A DNA stretch of 64,000 bases, from NCBI RefSeq assembly GCF_900099835.1, contig NZ_FNKP01000001.1, forward strand, positions 124,001 to 188,000, given 5' to 3'. Both the position numbers and the translations under genes were made by a program. Of the stretch, positions 27,210 through 36,074 are shown piece by piece (position 1 is the stretch's first letter; the number at the start of each line of letters is the position of its first letter). The notes beneath the pieces were generated by a model that had not been told where the DNA came from, made no database searches, and saw only the letters and a list, made by a program, of their open reading frames with translations. This DNA is from Paraburkholderia fungorum. GTDB taxonomy: Bacteria > Pseudomonadota > Gammaproteobacteria > Burkholderiales > Burkholderiaceae.

Positions 27210-27746
27210 TTAAACGCCCAGCGTTTCGATCAGCGCCATTTCGCGGCTGGTCATCAGCTTTTCGATGTCCATCAAAATCAGCATGCGGCCGTCGACGGTG
27301 CCGAGGCCCGTCAGGTACTCGGTCGTCAGCGTCGCGCCGAATTCGGGCGCGGGCATGATCTGGTCGGTGGCGAGCGTCAGCACGTCCGACACACCGTCGA
27401 CCACCATCCCGACCACGCGATGCGCGACGTTCAGGATGATCACCACCGTCTGATGGTCGTACTCGACACGGCCCAGATGGAACTTGATGCGCATATCGAC
27501 GATCGGCACGATGATGCCGCGCAGGTTGATCACGCCCTTGATGAACTCGGGCGCATTCGCGATGCGGGTCACGTTGTCGTAACCGCGGATTTCCTGCACC
27601 TTGAGAATGTCGATGCCGTACTCTTCGGCGCCGAGCGTGAAGACCAGGAATTCCTGACCGCCGGCGTCGGCCTGCTGCGCGTCGCGGCGGCCATTCGTAC
27701 CGCTCGCGTTCGCCACGCTCGAATTGATGGATTGGACTTCTGCCAC
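27210..27746 (-). CDS. cheW: CheW, receptor-kinase coupling protein
   Basis: Couples chemoreceptors to CheA. About 178 residues; after a polar N terminus the SH3-like core includes [38 protein letters not shown] and [10 protein letters not shown]. The start is read as GTG at 27746 because GGGGG stands about six bases upstream; an in-frame TTG at 27758 would add four residues. It is located directly downstream of cheA (70-bp gap) and upstream of the MCP gene. Confidence 0.95.
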   Translation of the reverse strand: MAEVQSINSSVANASGTNGRRDAQQADAGGQEFLVFTLGAEEYGIDILKVQEIRGYDNVTRIANAPEFIKGVINLRGIIVPIVDMRIKFHLGRVEYDHQTVVIILNVAHRVVGMVVDGVSDVLTLATDQIMPAPEFGATLTTEYLTGLGTVDGRMLILMDIEKLMTSREMALIETLGV

Positions 27747-27815
27747 GTTAGCCCCCAAACGGTTGGGATGAAATGAATTGAGTGAGTGTTGCGCGTCGTG
27801 CTCGTACGAGGGTCG

Positions 27816-30104
27816 TCATGCGAGGCTCATCGCGCCATGCGCATGGCGGGTTTCGCGGTTCAGCGCCGCCACGTCCACGATCAGCGCGACGCTGCCGTCG
27901 CCGAGAATCGTCGCGGCGGAAATGCCGTGCACCTTGCGGTAATTCGTTTCGAGGTTCTTCACGACCACCTGCTGCTGTCCCACCAGCTCGTCGATCAGCA
28001 TCGCAAAGCGGCGCCCCTCGGTTTGCATGATGGTGACGATGCCCTGGGTCGGTTCCTGCTTCGCGTCTTCGACGTTGAACACTTCGTGCAACGCGACGAG
28101 CGGCAGATATTCGCCGCGCACGCGCACCACGCGTTCGCCGTTGGCGACCGTATAAATGTCTTCGGCTTGCGGTTGCAGCGACTCCATCACGAAGTTCAGC
28201 GGCAGAATGAAAATCTCGCTGCCGACCTTCACCGACATGCCGTCGAGAATCGCCAGCGTCAGCGGCAACACGATTCGCGTGGTGCTGCCCTTGCCGGCGT
28301 GCGACGTGATTTCGACGTGACCACCCATCGACTGGATGTTCCGCTTCACCACGTCCATACCGACGCCGCGGCCCGACACGTCGGTGACCTGTTCCGCCGT
28401 CGAGAAGCCCGGCAGGAAGATCAGGTTCCAGACTTCTTCGTCGGTCATCGTGTCGCTGACGGTCATGCCCTGCTTGGCCGCCTTCGCGAGAATCTTGTCG
28501 CGGCGCAGGCCCGCGCCGTCGTCGCTCACTTCGATGACGATGTTGCCGCCATGATGTGCCGCCGACAGCACCAGCTGCCCGGTCGAATCCTTGCCCGCCG
28601 CGCGCCGCGCTTCCACGGTTTCGATGCCGTGGTCGAGACTGTTGCGCACGAGGTGGGTCAACGGGTCGATGATCCGCTCGATCAGGCTCTTGTCGAGTTC
28701 GGTCGCCTGACCGAAGGTGACGAGTTCCACTTCCTTGCCGAGCTTCGCCGCCAGATCGCGCACCAGACGCGGGAAGCGGCTGAACACGTAATCCATCGGC
28801 ATCATGCGGATCGACATGACCGCTTCCTGCAGATCGCGCGCATTGCGCTCGAGCTGCGCCATACCGTTGAACAGGCGATCGTGCAGCGCCGGGTCGAACG
28901 TGCTGGTGGTTTCCGCGAGCATCGCCTGCGTAATCACCAGTTCGCCGACCAGGTTGATCAGCTGATCGACCTTTTCGACGCCCACGCGAATGGAGCTGCC
29001 TTCGGCGGCTGCCGCCGCCGCAGCCGGACGCGCCTTGCGATCGGTTTCGGCCGGTGCCGCAGCGCTGGCTGCGGGTGCCGGTTGACTCGCCGCTGCCGGT
29101 TGTGCAGCGGCGGCTGCCGGTGCCGCAGGCGCGGCCGATGCGTCGAACAAACCATGAGTCGCCTTGCCGGCGGGCGCAGCGGAGTTGGCCGCCGGGGCCG
29201 ACGATGCTGCGGGTTCCGCCTGACTGGTATGCGTTACATTTGCTGCCTGCGCCGGCGACGAATCGGCTTCGGGCGTTCCAGGTTCGCCTTGTTCCGTTTC
29301 GTCCGCCGGTGCGGTGCCGCGGCCGATCGAGATCTGACTTTCGTCGATCACGAAACAGCACACGGCGATGATGTCGTCGGAGGTCACATCGGTCGCGAGC
29401 CACAGCGTGAAATCGCCGCCGCTCTTGACCTGCCCAACGATGTTCCCCAGGTTGCCCAGCTCTTCGGCCAGCAGTTCCTGGTCCTTCTCACCCACGCCCC
29501 GTAGCGTAATTTTCAGATGGGGACCGGTGTTGTCGTCGACACTGCCCGTCCCCGCGGCTTGCCCGGTCTGTGCCGGTTCGCCGTCATCCCATCCACCCGC
29601 CACCTGCACCGCCTGTTCGACGACGTGCTCGGGCGGGGTGCCTTCTTTTACTGCAACTGTTTCAACCGATGCCGCTGCCGGAGCAGCCGCCGCCACCGGC
29701 GCGCCGCCGCCGAGGCTCTCCGCGTGAAGCTGTTCGAGCTTCGCGCAGATCGCCTTCGCGACTGCTGCGTCCGGTTCGGCGCTCGCGCGATAGTCGGCGA
29801 GCTGACCGGACAACACGTCCTTGGTTTCGAGGAACGTGTCGATCATGTCCTTGCGCAGCACGATTTCGTTATTGCGCGCGCGATCGAGCAGCGATTCGAG
29901 AATGTGGGTCGTTTCCGTCAGCGCGGTAAAGCCGAATGTCGCCGCGCCACCCTTGATCGAATGCGCCGCGCGGAAAATCGCCGCGAGGTCTTCGGGGTCA
30001 GGGTTGGCGATATCCAGATTGAGCAGCAACTGCTCCATCTGCGCGAGCAGTTCGTCCGCTTCGTCGAAGAACGTCTGATAGAACTGAGTGATGTCGAGTG
30101 TCAT
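27816..30104 (-). CDS. cheA: CheA, chemotaxis histidine kinase
   Basis: Receptor-controlled kinase that phosphorylates CheY and CheB, 762 residues. Domains in order: P1 with phosphorylated His48 in RAAHSIKGGAATFGF; P2 at about 195-260; a long Ala/Pro-rich linker at about 260-390; P3 dimerisation; P4 kinase with N box HLVRNSLDHGIE, G1 DDGAGL and G2 GRGVGMDVV; and P5 CheW-like domain ending the protein. The receiver gene upstream and cheW downstream complete the signalling core. Confidence 0.97.
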   Translation of the reverse strand: MTLDITQFYQTFFDEADELLAQMEQLLLNLDIANPDPEDLAAIFRAAHSIKGGAATFGFTALTETTHILESLLDRARNNEIVLRKDMIDTFLETKDVLSGQLADYRASAEPDAAVAKAICAKLEQLHAESLGGGAPVAAAAPAAASVETVAVKEGTPPEHVVEQAVQVAGGWDDGEPAQTGQAAGTGSVDDNTGPHLKITLRGVGEKDQELLAEELGNLGNIVGQVKSGGDFTLWLATDVTSDDIIAVCCFVIDESQISIGRGTAPADETEQGEPGTPEADSSPAQAANVTHTSQAEPAASSAPAANSAAPAGKATHGLFDASAAPAAPAAAAAQPAAASQPAPAASAAAPAETDRKARPAAAAAAAEGSSIRVGVEKVDQLINLVGELVITQAMLAETTSTFDPALHDRLFNGMAQLERNARDLQEAVMSIRMMPMDYVFSRFPRLVRDLAAKLGKEVELVTFGQATELDKSLIERIIDPLTHLVRNSLDHGIETVEARRAAGKDSTGQLVLSAAHHGGNIVIEVSDDGAGLRRDKILAKAAKQGMTVSDTMTDEEVWNLIFLPGFSTAEQVTDVSGRGVGMDVVKRNIQSMGGHVEITSHAGKGSTTRIVLPLTLAILDGMSVKVGSEIFILPLNFVMESLQPQAEDIYTVANGERVVRVRGEYLPLVALHEVFNVEDAKQEPTQGIVTIMQTEGRRFAMLIDELVGQQQVVVKNLETNYRKVHGISAATILGDGSVALIVDVAALNRETRHAHGAMSLA

Positions 30105-30198
30105 GCCTGGGTCACCGCGAGAGTTCCTGTCCGGGCTTGGGGCTTGGGGCCGCCGCGCCGGGTGCTTCGATAGTTTCTTTAACGTGTCCGGGAGTGGC

Positions 30199-30576
30199 TT
30201 AGGCGAGGTCCGGCTCAGCCAGCGCCGCCACGAGTTCGGTCAGCATGTCGGGGTCGAGCGGCTTTTCGATCCAGCCGGTCGCGCCCGCCGCACGTGCCGC
30301 TTCCTTGAACGGCTCGCCCGATTCCGTCGTGAGGACGAGGATGGGCGTCGCCTGATAAGCCGGATTGCCGCGCAACGCAGCGATCAGATCGAGACCGGTC
30401 TTGCCCGGCATGTGCTGGTCCGTCAACACGAGGTCGAACGACATGGCGAGCGCGTTTTCGAGCCCTTCGTTGCCGTCCGCCGCGAGCGTCACTTCGTAGC
30501 CGGCCGTCGTCAGCGTTGCGGCAAGGATCTGCCGCATCGATGCCGAATCGTCGATTGCCAGAATGTGCCTGATCAT
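30199..30576 (-). CDS. CheY-like single-domain response regulator upstream of cheA
   Basis: Receiver-only protein of 125 residues. Acidic pocket Asp9/Asp10, phospho-acceptor Asp53 in LTDQHMPG, Thr in VLTTES, Lys in WIEKPLD. GAGAGG precedes the ATG at 30576. It is a second CheY-type protein in this operon, between motB and cheA. It could be the switch-binding CheY, a phosphate sink or a regulator with another target; the sequence does not decide. Its beta5 motif WIEKP differs from the GYVVKPF of the cheZ-linked CheY. Confidence 0.92.
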   Translation of the reverse strand: MIRHILAIDDSASMRQILAATLTTAGYEVTLAADGNEGLENALAMSFDLVLTDQHMPGKTGLDLIAALRGNPAYQATPILVLTTESGEPFKEAARAAGATGWIEKPLDPDMLTELVAALAEPDLA

Positions 30577-30660
30577 GAAAACCTCTCGCTGCACTTACGC
30601 TATGAATCGCCGGACTGTCCGCGCCAGCGGGCGCGCGACTCGCCTGGCGATCGCTGTCTG

Positions 30661-31713
30661 TTACTGGGCCGCTGCCGCGGGTGCTGCTGGTGCTGCTGGT
30701 GCCGCAGGTGCTTTTGCTGGCCCCAGAAGCGGCGGCATCGGTGCCGCCGTTACCGGCGGCGCAATTTTTTGCAGCAACGGCTTGGAGCCGGCTGCGTCGT
30801 CGGACAAGGTGGTCGTGGTGGAGTCGTCGTGATTCAACGAGTCCTCCGACCTCTTGTTCAACACGATGATGCTGATGCGGCGGTTCTCCGGGTCCATCGG
30901 GTCCGCCTTGTTCAGGTTCTGCGTCGACGCGAGACCGAGCACGCGCATCACCTTCGCTTCGTCCATGCCGCCTGCGATCAGCTCGCGACGCGACGCATTC
31001 GCGCGGTCAGCGGACAGTTCCCAGTTGCTGTAACCCTTCTCGCCGCCCGCGTACTGCGCGGCGTCGGTGTGTCCCTGCACGATGATGCGGTTCGGCACAT
31101 CGTTCAGCGTGTGGCCGATTTCGCGCAGGATGTCGCGCATATACGGTTCCACTTCGTCTTTCGCGGTCGCGAACATCGGCCGCTTCTGCGAGTCGACGAT
31201 CTCGATGCGCAGCCCGGTCAGCGTCGAATCGATGCGGATCTGCTGCTTGAACTGGCGCAATACCGGGTTCGCTTCGATCGCGGCCATCAGCTTGACCTGC
31301 AGGTCGTGCAGACGAACCTGTTCGCGACGCTCCAGCTCGCCCTGCAACTGCTTCTGCGCTTCTTCGTTGTTATGCGATACGGTTTGCTCGGCGCGGCTGC
31401 TGCTGCCGTCGGTGGAGCGCGTCACGCCTTGCGCGTCGGTCGAAATATCGCGGCCGCCGCCTTTCAGGATGCTCGAATCTTCGGCGCTGCGATCGCCACC
31501 CCAGAGCGTGATCTTCAACGGCTGGTTGAAGTAATCGGCGATGCCCTTCAACTGCACCGTGGATGCCGAACTCAGCAGCCACATCAGCAGGAAGAACGCC
31601 ATCATCGCGGTCATGAAGTCCGCGTACGCGAGCTTCCACGCACCGCCGTGATGCCCGGCTTTCTTGGGCGCGGCGCGCTTGACGACAATGGCGCGGTCTT
31701 TGTCCTTGCTCAT
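30661..31713 (-). CDS. motB: MotB, stator peptidoglycan-anchoring subunit
   Basis: Proton-channel and cell-wall-anchor subunit of the flagellar stator, 350 residues. The single membrane segment follows the basic N terminus, and the critical proton-binding Asp32 is present in YADFMTAMMAFFLLMWL. The C-terminal OmpA-like domain carries IVQGHTDAAQYAG, NWELSADRA and RRISIIVL. The tail after about residue 310 is Pro/Ala-rich and low in complexity. It follows motA by 21 bases. Confidence 0.96.
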   Translation of the reverse strand: MSKDKDRAIVVKRAAPKKAGHHGGAWKLAYADFMTAMMAFFLLMWLLSSASTVQLKGIADYFNQPLKITLWGGDRSAEDSSILKGGGRDISTDAQGVTRSTDGSSSRAEQTVSHNNEEAQKQLQGELERREQVRLHDLQVKLMAAIEANPVLRQFKQQIRIDSTLTGLRIEIVDSQKRPMFATAKDEVEPYMRDILREIGHTLNDVPNRIIVQGHTDAAQYAGGEKGYSNWELSADRANASRRELIAGGMDEAKVMRVLGLASTQNLNKADPMDPENRRISIIVLNKRSEDSLNHDDSTTTTLSDDAAGSKPLLQKIAPPVTAAPMPPLLGPAKAPAAPAAPAAPAAAAQ

Positions 31714-31734
31714 CGATTCGGTTCCCGGCGCCCT

Positions 31735-32595
31735 TTACTTGGCCTTCACGCGGCGCACGTGCTCTTCCAGCTCGGCGAACGACGGACGCTCGGTCGAGAA
31801 CAGCACCTTGCGGCCGAATTCGACGGCGATTGCCGGTGCGTAGCCGTTCAGGCTCGCGAGAATCGTCACCTTGATGCACTGGAACATCTTGGTCGACTCG
31901 GTCACGCGCTGTTCGGCGACGCTCGCGAGCGGCCCGATCAGCCCGTACGAAAGCAGAATGCCGAGAAAGGTGCCGACCAGCGCCTGCGCGATCATTTCGC
32001 CGAGCACGGCGGGCGGTTTGTCGGCGGAGGCCATGGTGTGCACCACGCCCATCACCGCAGCCACGATGCCGAACGCGGGCATCGCGTCGCCGACCTTGTT
32101 CAGCGCATGCGCCGGGGCTTCGCCTTCTGTGTGATGCGTTTCGATTTCCTCGTCCATCAGGCTTTCGATTTCGAACGCATTCATGTTGCCGCCCACCATC
32201 AGCCGCAGGTAGTCGGTCAGGAATTCGATGATGTGATGGTCGGCAAGAATCTTCGGGTACTGGGTGAAGATCGGACTCTTCGACGGATCGTCGATGTCCG
32301 CTTCCAGCGTCAGCGTGCCTTCCTTGCGCGCCTTGGCCAGCAGGACGTAGAGGAGCGCCATCAGCTCCATGTAGACGTCCTTGTTGTACTTCGCGCCCTT
32401 GAAGAGGGTCGGAATGACGCGCAGCGTCGCCTTGATCGTCTTCATTCCGTTACCGAGAATGAACGCGCCAACGCCAGCGCCGGCGATCATCAGCACTTCA
32501 ACGGGCTGCATCAGCGCGCCAAGATGGCCGCCTTCCAGCGCGTAACCGCCGAAAACGGACAAAAGCGTCACGAGTGTTCCCACGAAAACTAGCAC
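31735..32595 (-). CDS. motA: MotA, stator proton-channel subunit
   Basis: Four-helix inner-membrane subunit of the flagellar motor, 286 residues. The N terminus LVFVGTLVTLLSVFGGYALEGG is the first membrane span. The large cytoplasmic loop runs roughly from 50 to 165. TM3/TM4 include AMPAFGIVAAVMGVVHTM and LVGTFLGILLSYGLIGPLA with the conserved Pro. The start is GTG (32593-32595) with GAGGG upstream. It is the first gene of an eleven-gene minus-strand operon headed by a sigma-28 promoter. Confidence 0.96.
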   Translation of the reverse strand: MLVFVGTLVTLLSVFGGYALEGGHLGALMQPVEVLMIAGAGVGAFILGNGMKTIKATLRVIPTLFKGAKYNKDVYMELMALLYVLLAKARKEGTLTLEADIDDPSKSPIFTQYPKILADHHIIEFLTDYLRLMVGGNMNAFEIESLMDEEIETHHTEGEAPAHALNKVGDAMPAFGIVAAVMGVVHTMASADKPPAVLGEMIAQALVGTFLGILLSYGLIGPLASVAEQRVTESTKMFQCIKVTILASLNGYAPAIAVEFGRKVLFSTERPSFAELEEHVRRVKAK

Positions 32596-32639
32596 TGCCG
32601 AGCCCTCACAAAGAAGCGACGGTCACCGTCGTTAATTGG

Positions 32640-32666
32640 TTTACGGCAACGGAACAGAAAACTTTG
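32640..32666 (-). promoter_or_regulatory. Sigma-28 promoter of the motA-cheZ operon
   Basis: On the minus strand CAAAGTTT (32666-32659) is followed after exactly 11 bases by GCCGTAAA (32647-32640), close to the sigma-28 consensus TAAAGTTT-N11-GCCGATAA. It ends 45 bases before the motA start, so motor and chemotaxis genes would be late genes under FliA. Confidence 0.8.
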
Positions 32667-32828
32667 ACGGAAAAGCGGCTGAGCGCTGCGGTGTAAACCA
32701 GAGGGGGCGTCACACGCCGCCCGACACGGACGGCGTGGCTGCCGGTGGCGCCCCGTGCCGCGCCTTGGCTGGCGGGCCGGGCGGACCGCGCTGGCAGAGC
32801 GGCCGGTTCGCCGCCGGATGCGTACAGC

Positions 32829-33389
32829 TCAGACGGCGAGCGCGGCAAGGCTTTCGCGGGCGCGGGCGTCGGCGAATTTCTTTGTCTTACCTGCGCGCGA
32901 AGGCGGCTGGCACAGCCCGCAGACGAAGTTGTGCTGCGGATCGTGAGCGTGCGCGACAAAATGCCCACGACAACGGCAGCAGGAGGTCATCTGCAACATC
33001 CCGGAATCGAAGAAGCGCACCAGCGTCCACGCGCGCGTGAGGCTGAGCACGGGCTCGTCGTCGTGCAGGCTGACATGCTCAAGATAGAGCCGGTAGCTTT
33101 TGACGATCGACTGGATCGTCTTGCAGCCGCCGTGGTCCGCCATGAAACGGTAGATGTTGTAGAACAGCGATGAGTGAAAGTTCGGCTGCCAGGTCATGAA
33201 CCAGTCAGTCGAAAACGGCAGCATGCCCTTGGGCGGCGACACCCCTTTCAGTTCCTTGTACAGCTTGATGAGCCGGTCGCGGGACAGACTGGTTTCCGCT
33301 TCCAGCAATTGCAGACGCGCGCCAAGCTCGATCAGCTCAATGGCTAGCGTGATTTCCTTGACTTCGAGAACAACACTTTTGTAGGCCAT
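32829..33389 (-). CDS. flhC: FlhC, flagellar master regulator subunit
   Basis: DNA-binding partner in the FlhD4C2 activator of early flagellar operons. From the ATG that overlaps the flhD stop by one base (TGATG) it has 186 residues. Zinc-ligand cysteines appear at 137, 140, 157 and 160 (SCCRCRGH, FVCGLC), the same numbers as in E. coli FlhC, and Cys138 is an extra one. The N-terminal helices (ELIELGARLQLLEAETSLSRDRL) match the family. The open frame to 33515 overlaps flhD and is not used. Confidence 0.96.
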   Translation of the reverse strand: MAYKSVVLEVKEITLAIELIELGARLQLLEAETSLSRDRLIKLYKELKGVSPPKGMLPFSTDWFMTWQPNFHSSLFYNIYRFMADHGGCKTIQSIVKSYRLYLEHVSLHDDEPVLSLTRAWTLVRFFDSGMLQMTSCCRCRGHFVAHAHDPQHNFVCGLCQPPSRAGKTKKFADARARESLAALAV

Positions 33390-33709
33390 CAGCCGAGTTG
33401 CTCGACGGGTTGGCCGGCCATCAGGATCGCGGAATGCGCCTGAGCCACGGCCGCCGATTTGCCTTTGTCGGCCAGCGCGGACAGCACCGCGTGGTCGTCG
33501 AAACGGAAACGGCACAGCACCTGATTGGACGCCGCCAGCTTCACGGTCTGCGCCAACGACAGATTGGCGAGCACATCGGCTAGCTGGTCCGAAATCCCCA
33601 TGCGAAACATGCCCATAGGCTTGTCTTCGCGCAGCAGACGCTGCGCAAGCAGGAGATAAGACAGGTTGACTTCTCTGATCTCACTGAGCATATCGCTATT
33701 CGCGCTCAT
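33389..33709 (-). CDS. flhD: FlhD, flagellar master regulator subunit
   Basis: Partner of FlhC, 106 residues from the ATG at 33709 (GGGGGAA upstream). The sequence SDMLSEIREVNLSYLLLAQRLLREDK and the following AMFR-like GMFRMGISDQLADVLANLSLAQ match the family core. A Cys in NQVLCRFRFDD is conserved for the intersubunit disulfide. It heads the flagellar transcriptional hierarchy; an unusually long upstream region carries palindromes and a candidate promoter. Confidence 0.96.
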   Translation of the reverse strand: MSANSDMLSEIREVNLSYLLLAQRLLREDKPMGMFRMGISDQLADVLANLSLAQTVKLAASNQVLCRFRFDDHAVLSALADKGKSAAVAQAHSAILMAGQPVEQLG

Positions 33710-33864
33710 GATTCCCCCGGGGTGTGTCTGGCTGGTTAATGCCGTGTAAGGAAACGTTTGCCTGAGCGCGCGCACTTCATCCGCACGAATCGGCTCGTTT
33801 CTGTGTTGCCAACATTGTGTCTAAATGTAACTGCGACGAAAATCGGACAGACACCCAGCCTGTT

Positions 33865-33905
33865 TGACGGATAAATCCGTCATTCGTGTAGGAATTTTTC
33901 CTACA
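33865..33905. repeat. Tandem perfect palindromes upstream of flhD
   Basis: Palindrome 1 (33865-33882): TGACGGAT, two bases, ATCCGTCA. Palindrome 2 (33887-33905): TGTAGGAA, three bases, TTCCTACA. Four bases separate them. They lie 156-196 bp upstream of the flhD ATG. If the 34053-34080 promoter is used they would be transcribed in the leader as two adjacent hairpins; otherwise they may be operators. Confidence 0.7.
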
Positions 33906-34036
33906 AAGACGAGCCTGAGGGGATGCAAATTCGGAAGAGGTAGCGCGCAGCGGGTGATTCACGATGCGCTTTGGGTGCCTGGTTCGGCTAGAAGTGAACC
34001 AGTTGGTGAGTTTCGATAACTCGCGACCCGCACCTT

Positions 34037-34075
34037 GCAGAGGTGAAAAAGAATTATAAAAGCTTTTCACTCTGC
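34037..34075. repeat. Large inverted repeat spanning the candidate flhD promoter
   Basis: Left arm GCAGAGGTGAAAA (34037-34049) and right arm TTTTCACTCTGC (34064-34075) are complementary except for one extra G. The 14-base centre is A/T-rich and contains the putative -10 box. Confidence 0.65.
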
Positions 34076-34080
34076 TGCAA
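34053..34080 (-). promoter_or_regulatory. Candidate sigma-70 promoter for flhDC
   Basis: On the minus strand TTGCAG (34080-34075) is followed after 16 bases by a perfect TATAAT (34058-34053). The predicted start near 34046 would give flhDC a leader of roughly 335 bases. Boxes are read directly; use in vivo is inferred. Confidence 0.55.
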
Positions 34081-34425
34081 TGAAGCCCCTTTAGGCGTCA
34101 TGCTCGGTCTACCAGGCCCGGCGATTGCTGGGGCTCTGCACGGTTATCAGCGTTTGTTTATCTGCGAAATGATCGCTCCCGATTATCGGGACGGCCTCCC
34201 AGATGAGCTGTAACCGACCATGTTTCGCGCTGTAACAACGTTAAGCGTTTGAAAAATAACTCGAATTGGCGCGGCCGATCCCGATAATGAAGCTAAGGGA
34301 TTACCCGATGCAGGATTCGGAGCACCCCCGGGCGGCGGCTTACCGCGCCCAACCGTCCGTTAGGCATTCGCTCCTCCGCTCTAGTCGAGCGCGTCCCGCG
34401 ATGCCGTTTGAATTGGAGAAAACGC

Positions 34426-35490
34426 ATGCGAATCGCACAAATTGCGCCCCTGTATGAAGCCGTCCCGCCGAAACTCTATGGTGGCACCGAACGCGTCGTG
34501 TCGTATCTGACCGAGGCGCTAGTCGATCTCGGCCATGATGTCACGCTGTTTGCCAGCGGCGACTCGGTTACGTCCGCGAATCTCGACGCTTGCTGGCCGC
34601 GTGCGCTGCGTCTCGATCCGACGATCCGCGACGCATTGGCGCCGCACGTCCTGATGATGGAAAAGGTGCGCAAGGTCGCGCATGAATTCGACGTGCTGCA
34701 TTTTCACCTCGACTACATGCCGTTCCCGCTGTTCACGACGATGGACACGCCGTTCGTGACGACGCTGCACGGCCGTCTCGATCTGCCGGAATTGCAACCG
34801 GTGTTCGATGCGTTTTCAAACGTTCCGGTGGTGTCGATTTCGGATTCGCAACGTTTGCCGTTGCCGCAGGCGAACTGGCTCAACACGATCTATCACGGTC
34901 TGCCGGAGCAGTTGCTGACGCCGCAAACGCACAAGAAACCGGAATATCTGGCTTTCCTCGGCCGCATTTGCCCCGAAAAGCGCGTCGATACAGCTATCAA
35001 GATCGCTGCACAAAGCGGTTTGCCGCTGAAGATCGCCGCCAAGGTGGACAAGGTCGACCAGGAATATTTCAAACGCGAAATCGAACCGCTGCTGTCGATG
35101 GCGCACGTGGAGTTCGTCGGCGAGATCAACGAAGCGCAGAAGCCCGAGTTCCTGTCGGGTGCGAAGGCGCTGCTGTTCCCGATCGACTGGTCGGAGCCGT
35201 TTGGCCTCGTGATGATCGAGTCGATGGCTTGCGGCACGCCGGTTATCGCGTTCAACCGCGGTTCGGTGCCGGAAGTGATCGACCACGGCGTGACGGGCTA
35301 CATCGTCGAAGATGTGCAAGGTGCGGTCGCCGCGCTGCAACGTCTGGATGAACTGTCGCGCACCGAAATTCGCGCGCAATTCGAACGCCGCTTCAGCTCG
35401 AAGACGATGGCGCAAAACTATGTCGATGGTTATTCGGCGTTGATTGAAGCAACGCGCCGCCCGGTATTGCGCCAGGTTGCCGTCGGCTAA
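34426..35490 (+). CDS. Glycosyltransferase family 4 protein
   Basis: Predicted retaining GT-B glycosyltransferase, 354 residues from the ATG at 34426 (GGAGAAAACGC upstream). The N-terminal domain begins MRIAQIAPLYEAVPPKLYGGTERVV, typical of GT4 donors-and-acceptors domains. The C-terminal domain has LGRICPEKRVDTAIKIA (basic residue contacting the nucleotide sugar) and the EPFGLVMIESMACGTPVIAF block with the family's E-x7-E. The substrate cannot be inferred. It is transcribed alone, divergent from flhDC, and followed by two hairpins. Confidence 0.88.
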   Translation: MRIAQIAPLYEAVPPKLYGGTERVVSYLTEALVDLGHDVTLFASGDSVTSANLDACWPRALRLDPTIRDALAPHVLMMEKVRKVAHEFDVLHFHLDYMPFPLFTTMDTPFVTTLHGRLDLPELQPVFDAFSNVPVVSISDSQRLPLPQANWLNTIYHGLPEQLLTPQTHKKPEYLAFLGRICPEKRVDTAIKIAAQSGLPLKIAAKVDKVDQEYFKREIEPLLSMAHVEFVGEINEAQKPEFLSGAKALLFPIDWSEPFGLVMIESMACGTPVIAFNRGSVPEVIDHGVTGYIVEDVQGAVAALQRLDELSRTEIRAQFERRFSSKTMAQNYVDGYSALIEATRRPVLRQVAVG

Positions 35491-35500
35491 CAAGACGGAA

Positions 35501-35537
35501 TAAAGCGGTTGATGCCTTTTTGCGATCAACCGCTTTA
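35501..35537 (+). terminator. Hairpin after the GT4 gene
   Basis: A 13-bp perfect stem (35501-35513 with 35525-35537) begins 11 bases after the stop codon. The loop is 11 bases and contains a T5 run, but no T tract follows the stem. It could be a weak terminator or a 3'-end stabiliser. Confidence 0.6.
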
Positions 35538-35652
35538 AGCAGTTAGCTGCCGCATACACCGCGCATTCCGATTTTGCGATGAATGAGATGTTAGCTGACA
35601 AGTGAATCGTTTGCGCAAGCAGGAAATCAGACTTGTCTGCCGGTTTCTGTAG

Positions 35653-35681
35653 AAAAAGCCGCCTCATAGGGCGGCTTTTTT
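35653..35681 (+). terminator. Rho-independent terminator
   Basis: AAAAAGCCGCC (35653-35663), loop of 6, then GGCGGCTTTTTT. This classical stem plus T tract would end plus-strand transcription from the GT4 gene. Its A-rich left flank could also serve the convergent H-NS-family gene. Confidence 0.9.
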
Positions 35682-35771
35682 ATTGATGGGATGGATGCAC
35701 TGCGATCATCGATTAGCGCATCGCGAATAAGACAAACCTTCAATTCGCTTTCGCGAAAGTTGATAGCCGAA

Positions 35772-36074
35772 TCAAGCTGCACCAATCAGAAAGCGTTCGC
35801 GATTCTTACCGGCAATCCACTTGGGTGGCTTACCGCGCCCGCTCCACGTATTTCCCGATTTGGGATCCTGGTATTTTGCCGGCAGCGGAGCCTTCTTGGG
35901 CGGGCGTCCGCGCTTGGCCGCGACTGCAAAACCGAGGTCTTGTGCAGTTAGACCGTATTCAGCGATCTTTTGGCGGATGTCGGCGACTACATTGTCAATT
36001 TCAGTACGCCGTGCATCTTCTGCTTGTGCCTGCAATTTGGCGATCTGCGCCTTGAGGTCTGCATATTGAGACAT
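35772..36074 (-). CDS. H-NS family DNA-binding protein
   Basis: Nucleoid-associated protein of 100 residues. The N-terminal half is a coiled coil (YADLKAQIAKLQAQAEDAR) for oligomerisation. The C-terminal half has the betaproteobacterial H-NS motif KYQDPKSGNTWSGRGKPPKW, including the TWSGRGK minor-groove AT-hook-like loop. GGGGAG precedes the ATG. The upstream sequence is strikingly A/T-rich, with TATAAT on the minus strand at 36121-36126. It would silence A/T-rich DNA; lying close to flhDC and the glycan island it might affect them, but that is inference. Confidence 0.93.
   Translation of the reverse strand: MSQYADLKAQIAKLQAQAEDARRTEIDNVVADIRQKIAEYGLTAQDLGFAVAAKRGRPPKKAPLPAKYQDPKSGNTWSGRGKPPKWIAGKNRERFLIGAA

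Larger units (their letters stand above)
33710..34425. other. Long flhDC / GT4 divergent control region
   Basis: A 716-bp gap, lower in GC content than its neighbours, between flhD (minus) and the GT4 gene (plus). It contains two adjacent perfect palindromes (33865-33882 and 33887-33905) and a large inverted repeat (34037-34075) enclosing a candidate flhD promoter. Downstream of that, only short, unconvincing open frames are present. The part nearest the GT4 gene (34150-34425) shows nothing I can name beyond its ribosome site GGAGAA at about 34412. Confidence 0.6.

Noticed and set aside
30088..32592. 834-codon plus-strand open frame opposite motAB and the CheY-like gene
   Set aside because: Same explanation: a GC-driven shadow with no protein-like motifs, opposite three well-supported genes.
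34266..34457. 63-codon frame just before the GT4 gene
   Set aside because: It overlaps the GT4 start, lacks a ribosome site and has no protein-like features.
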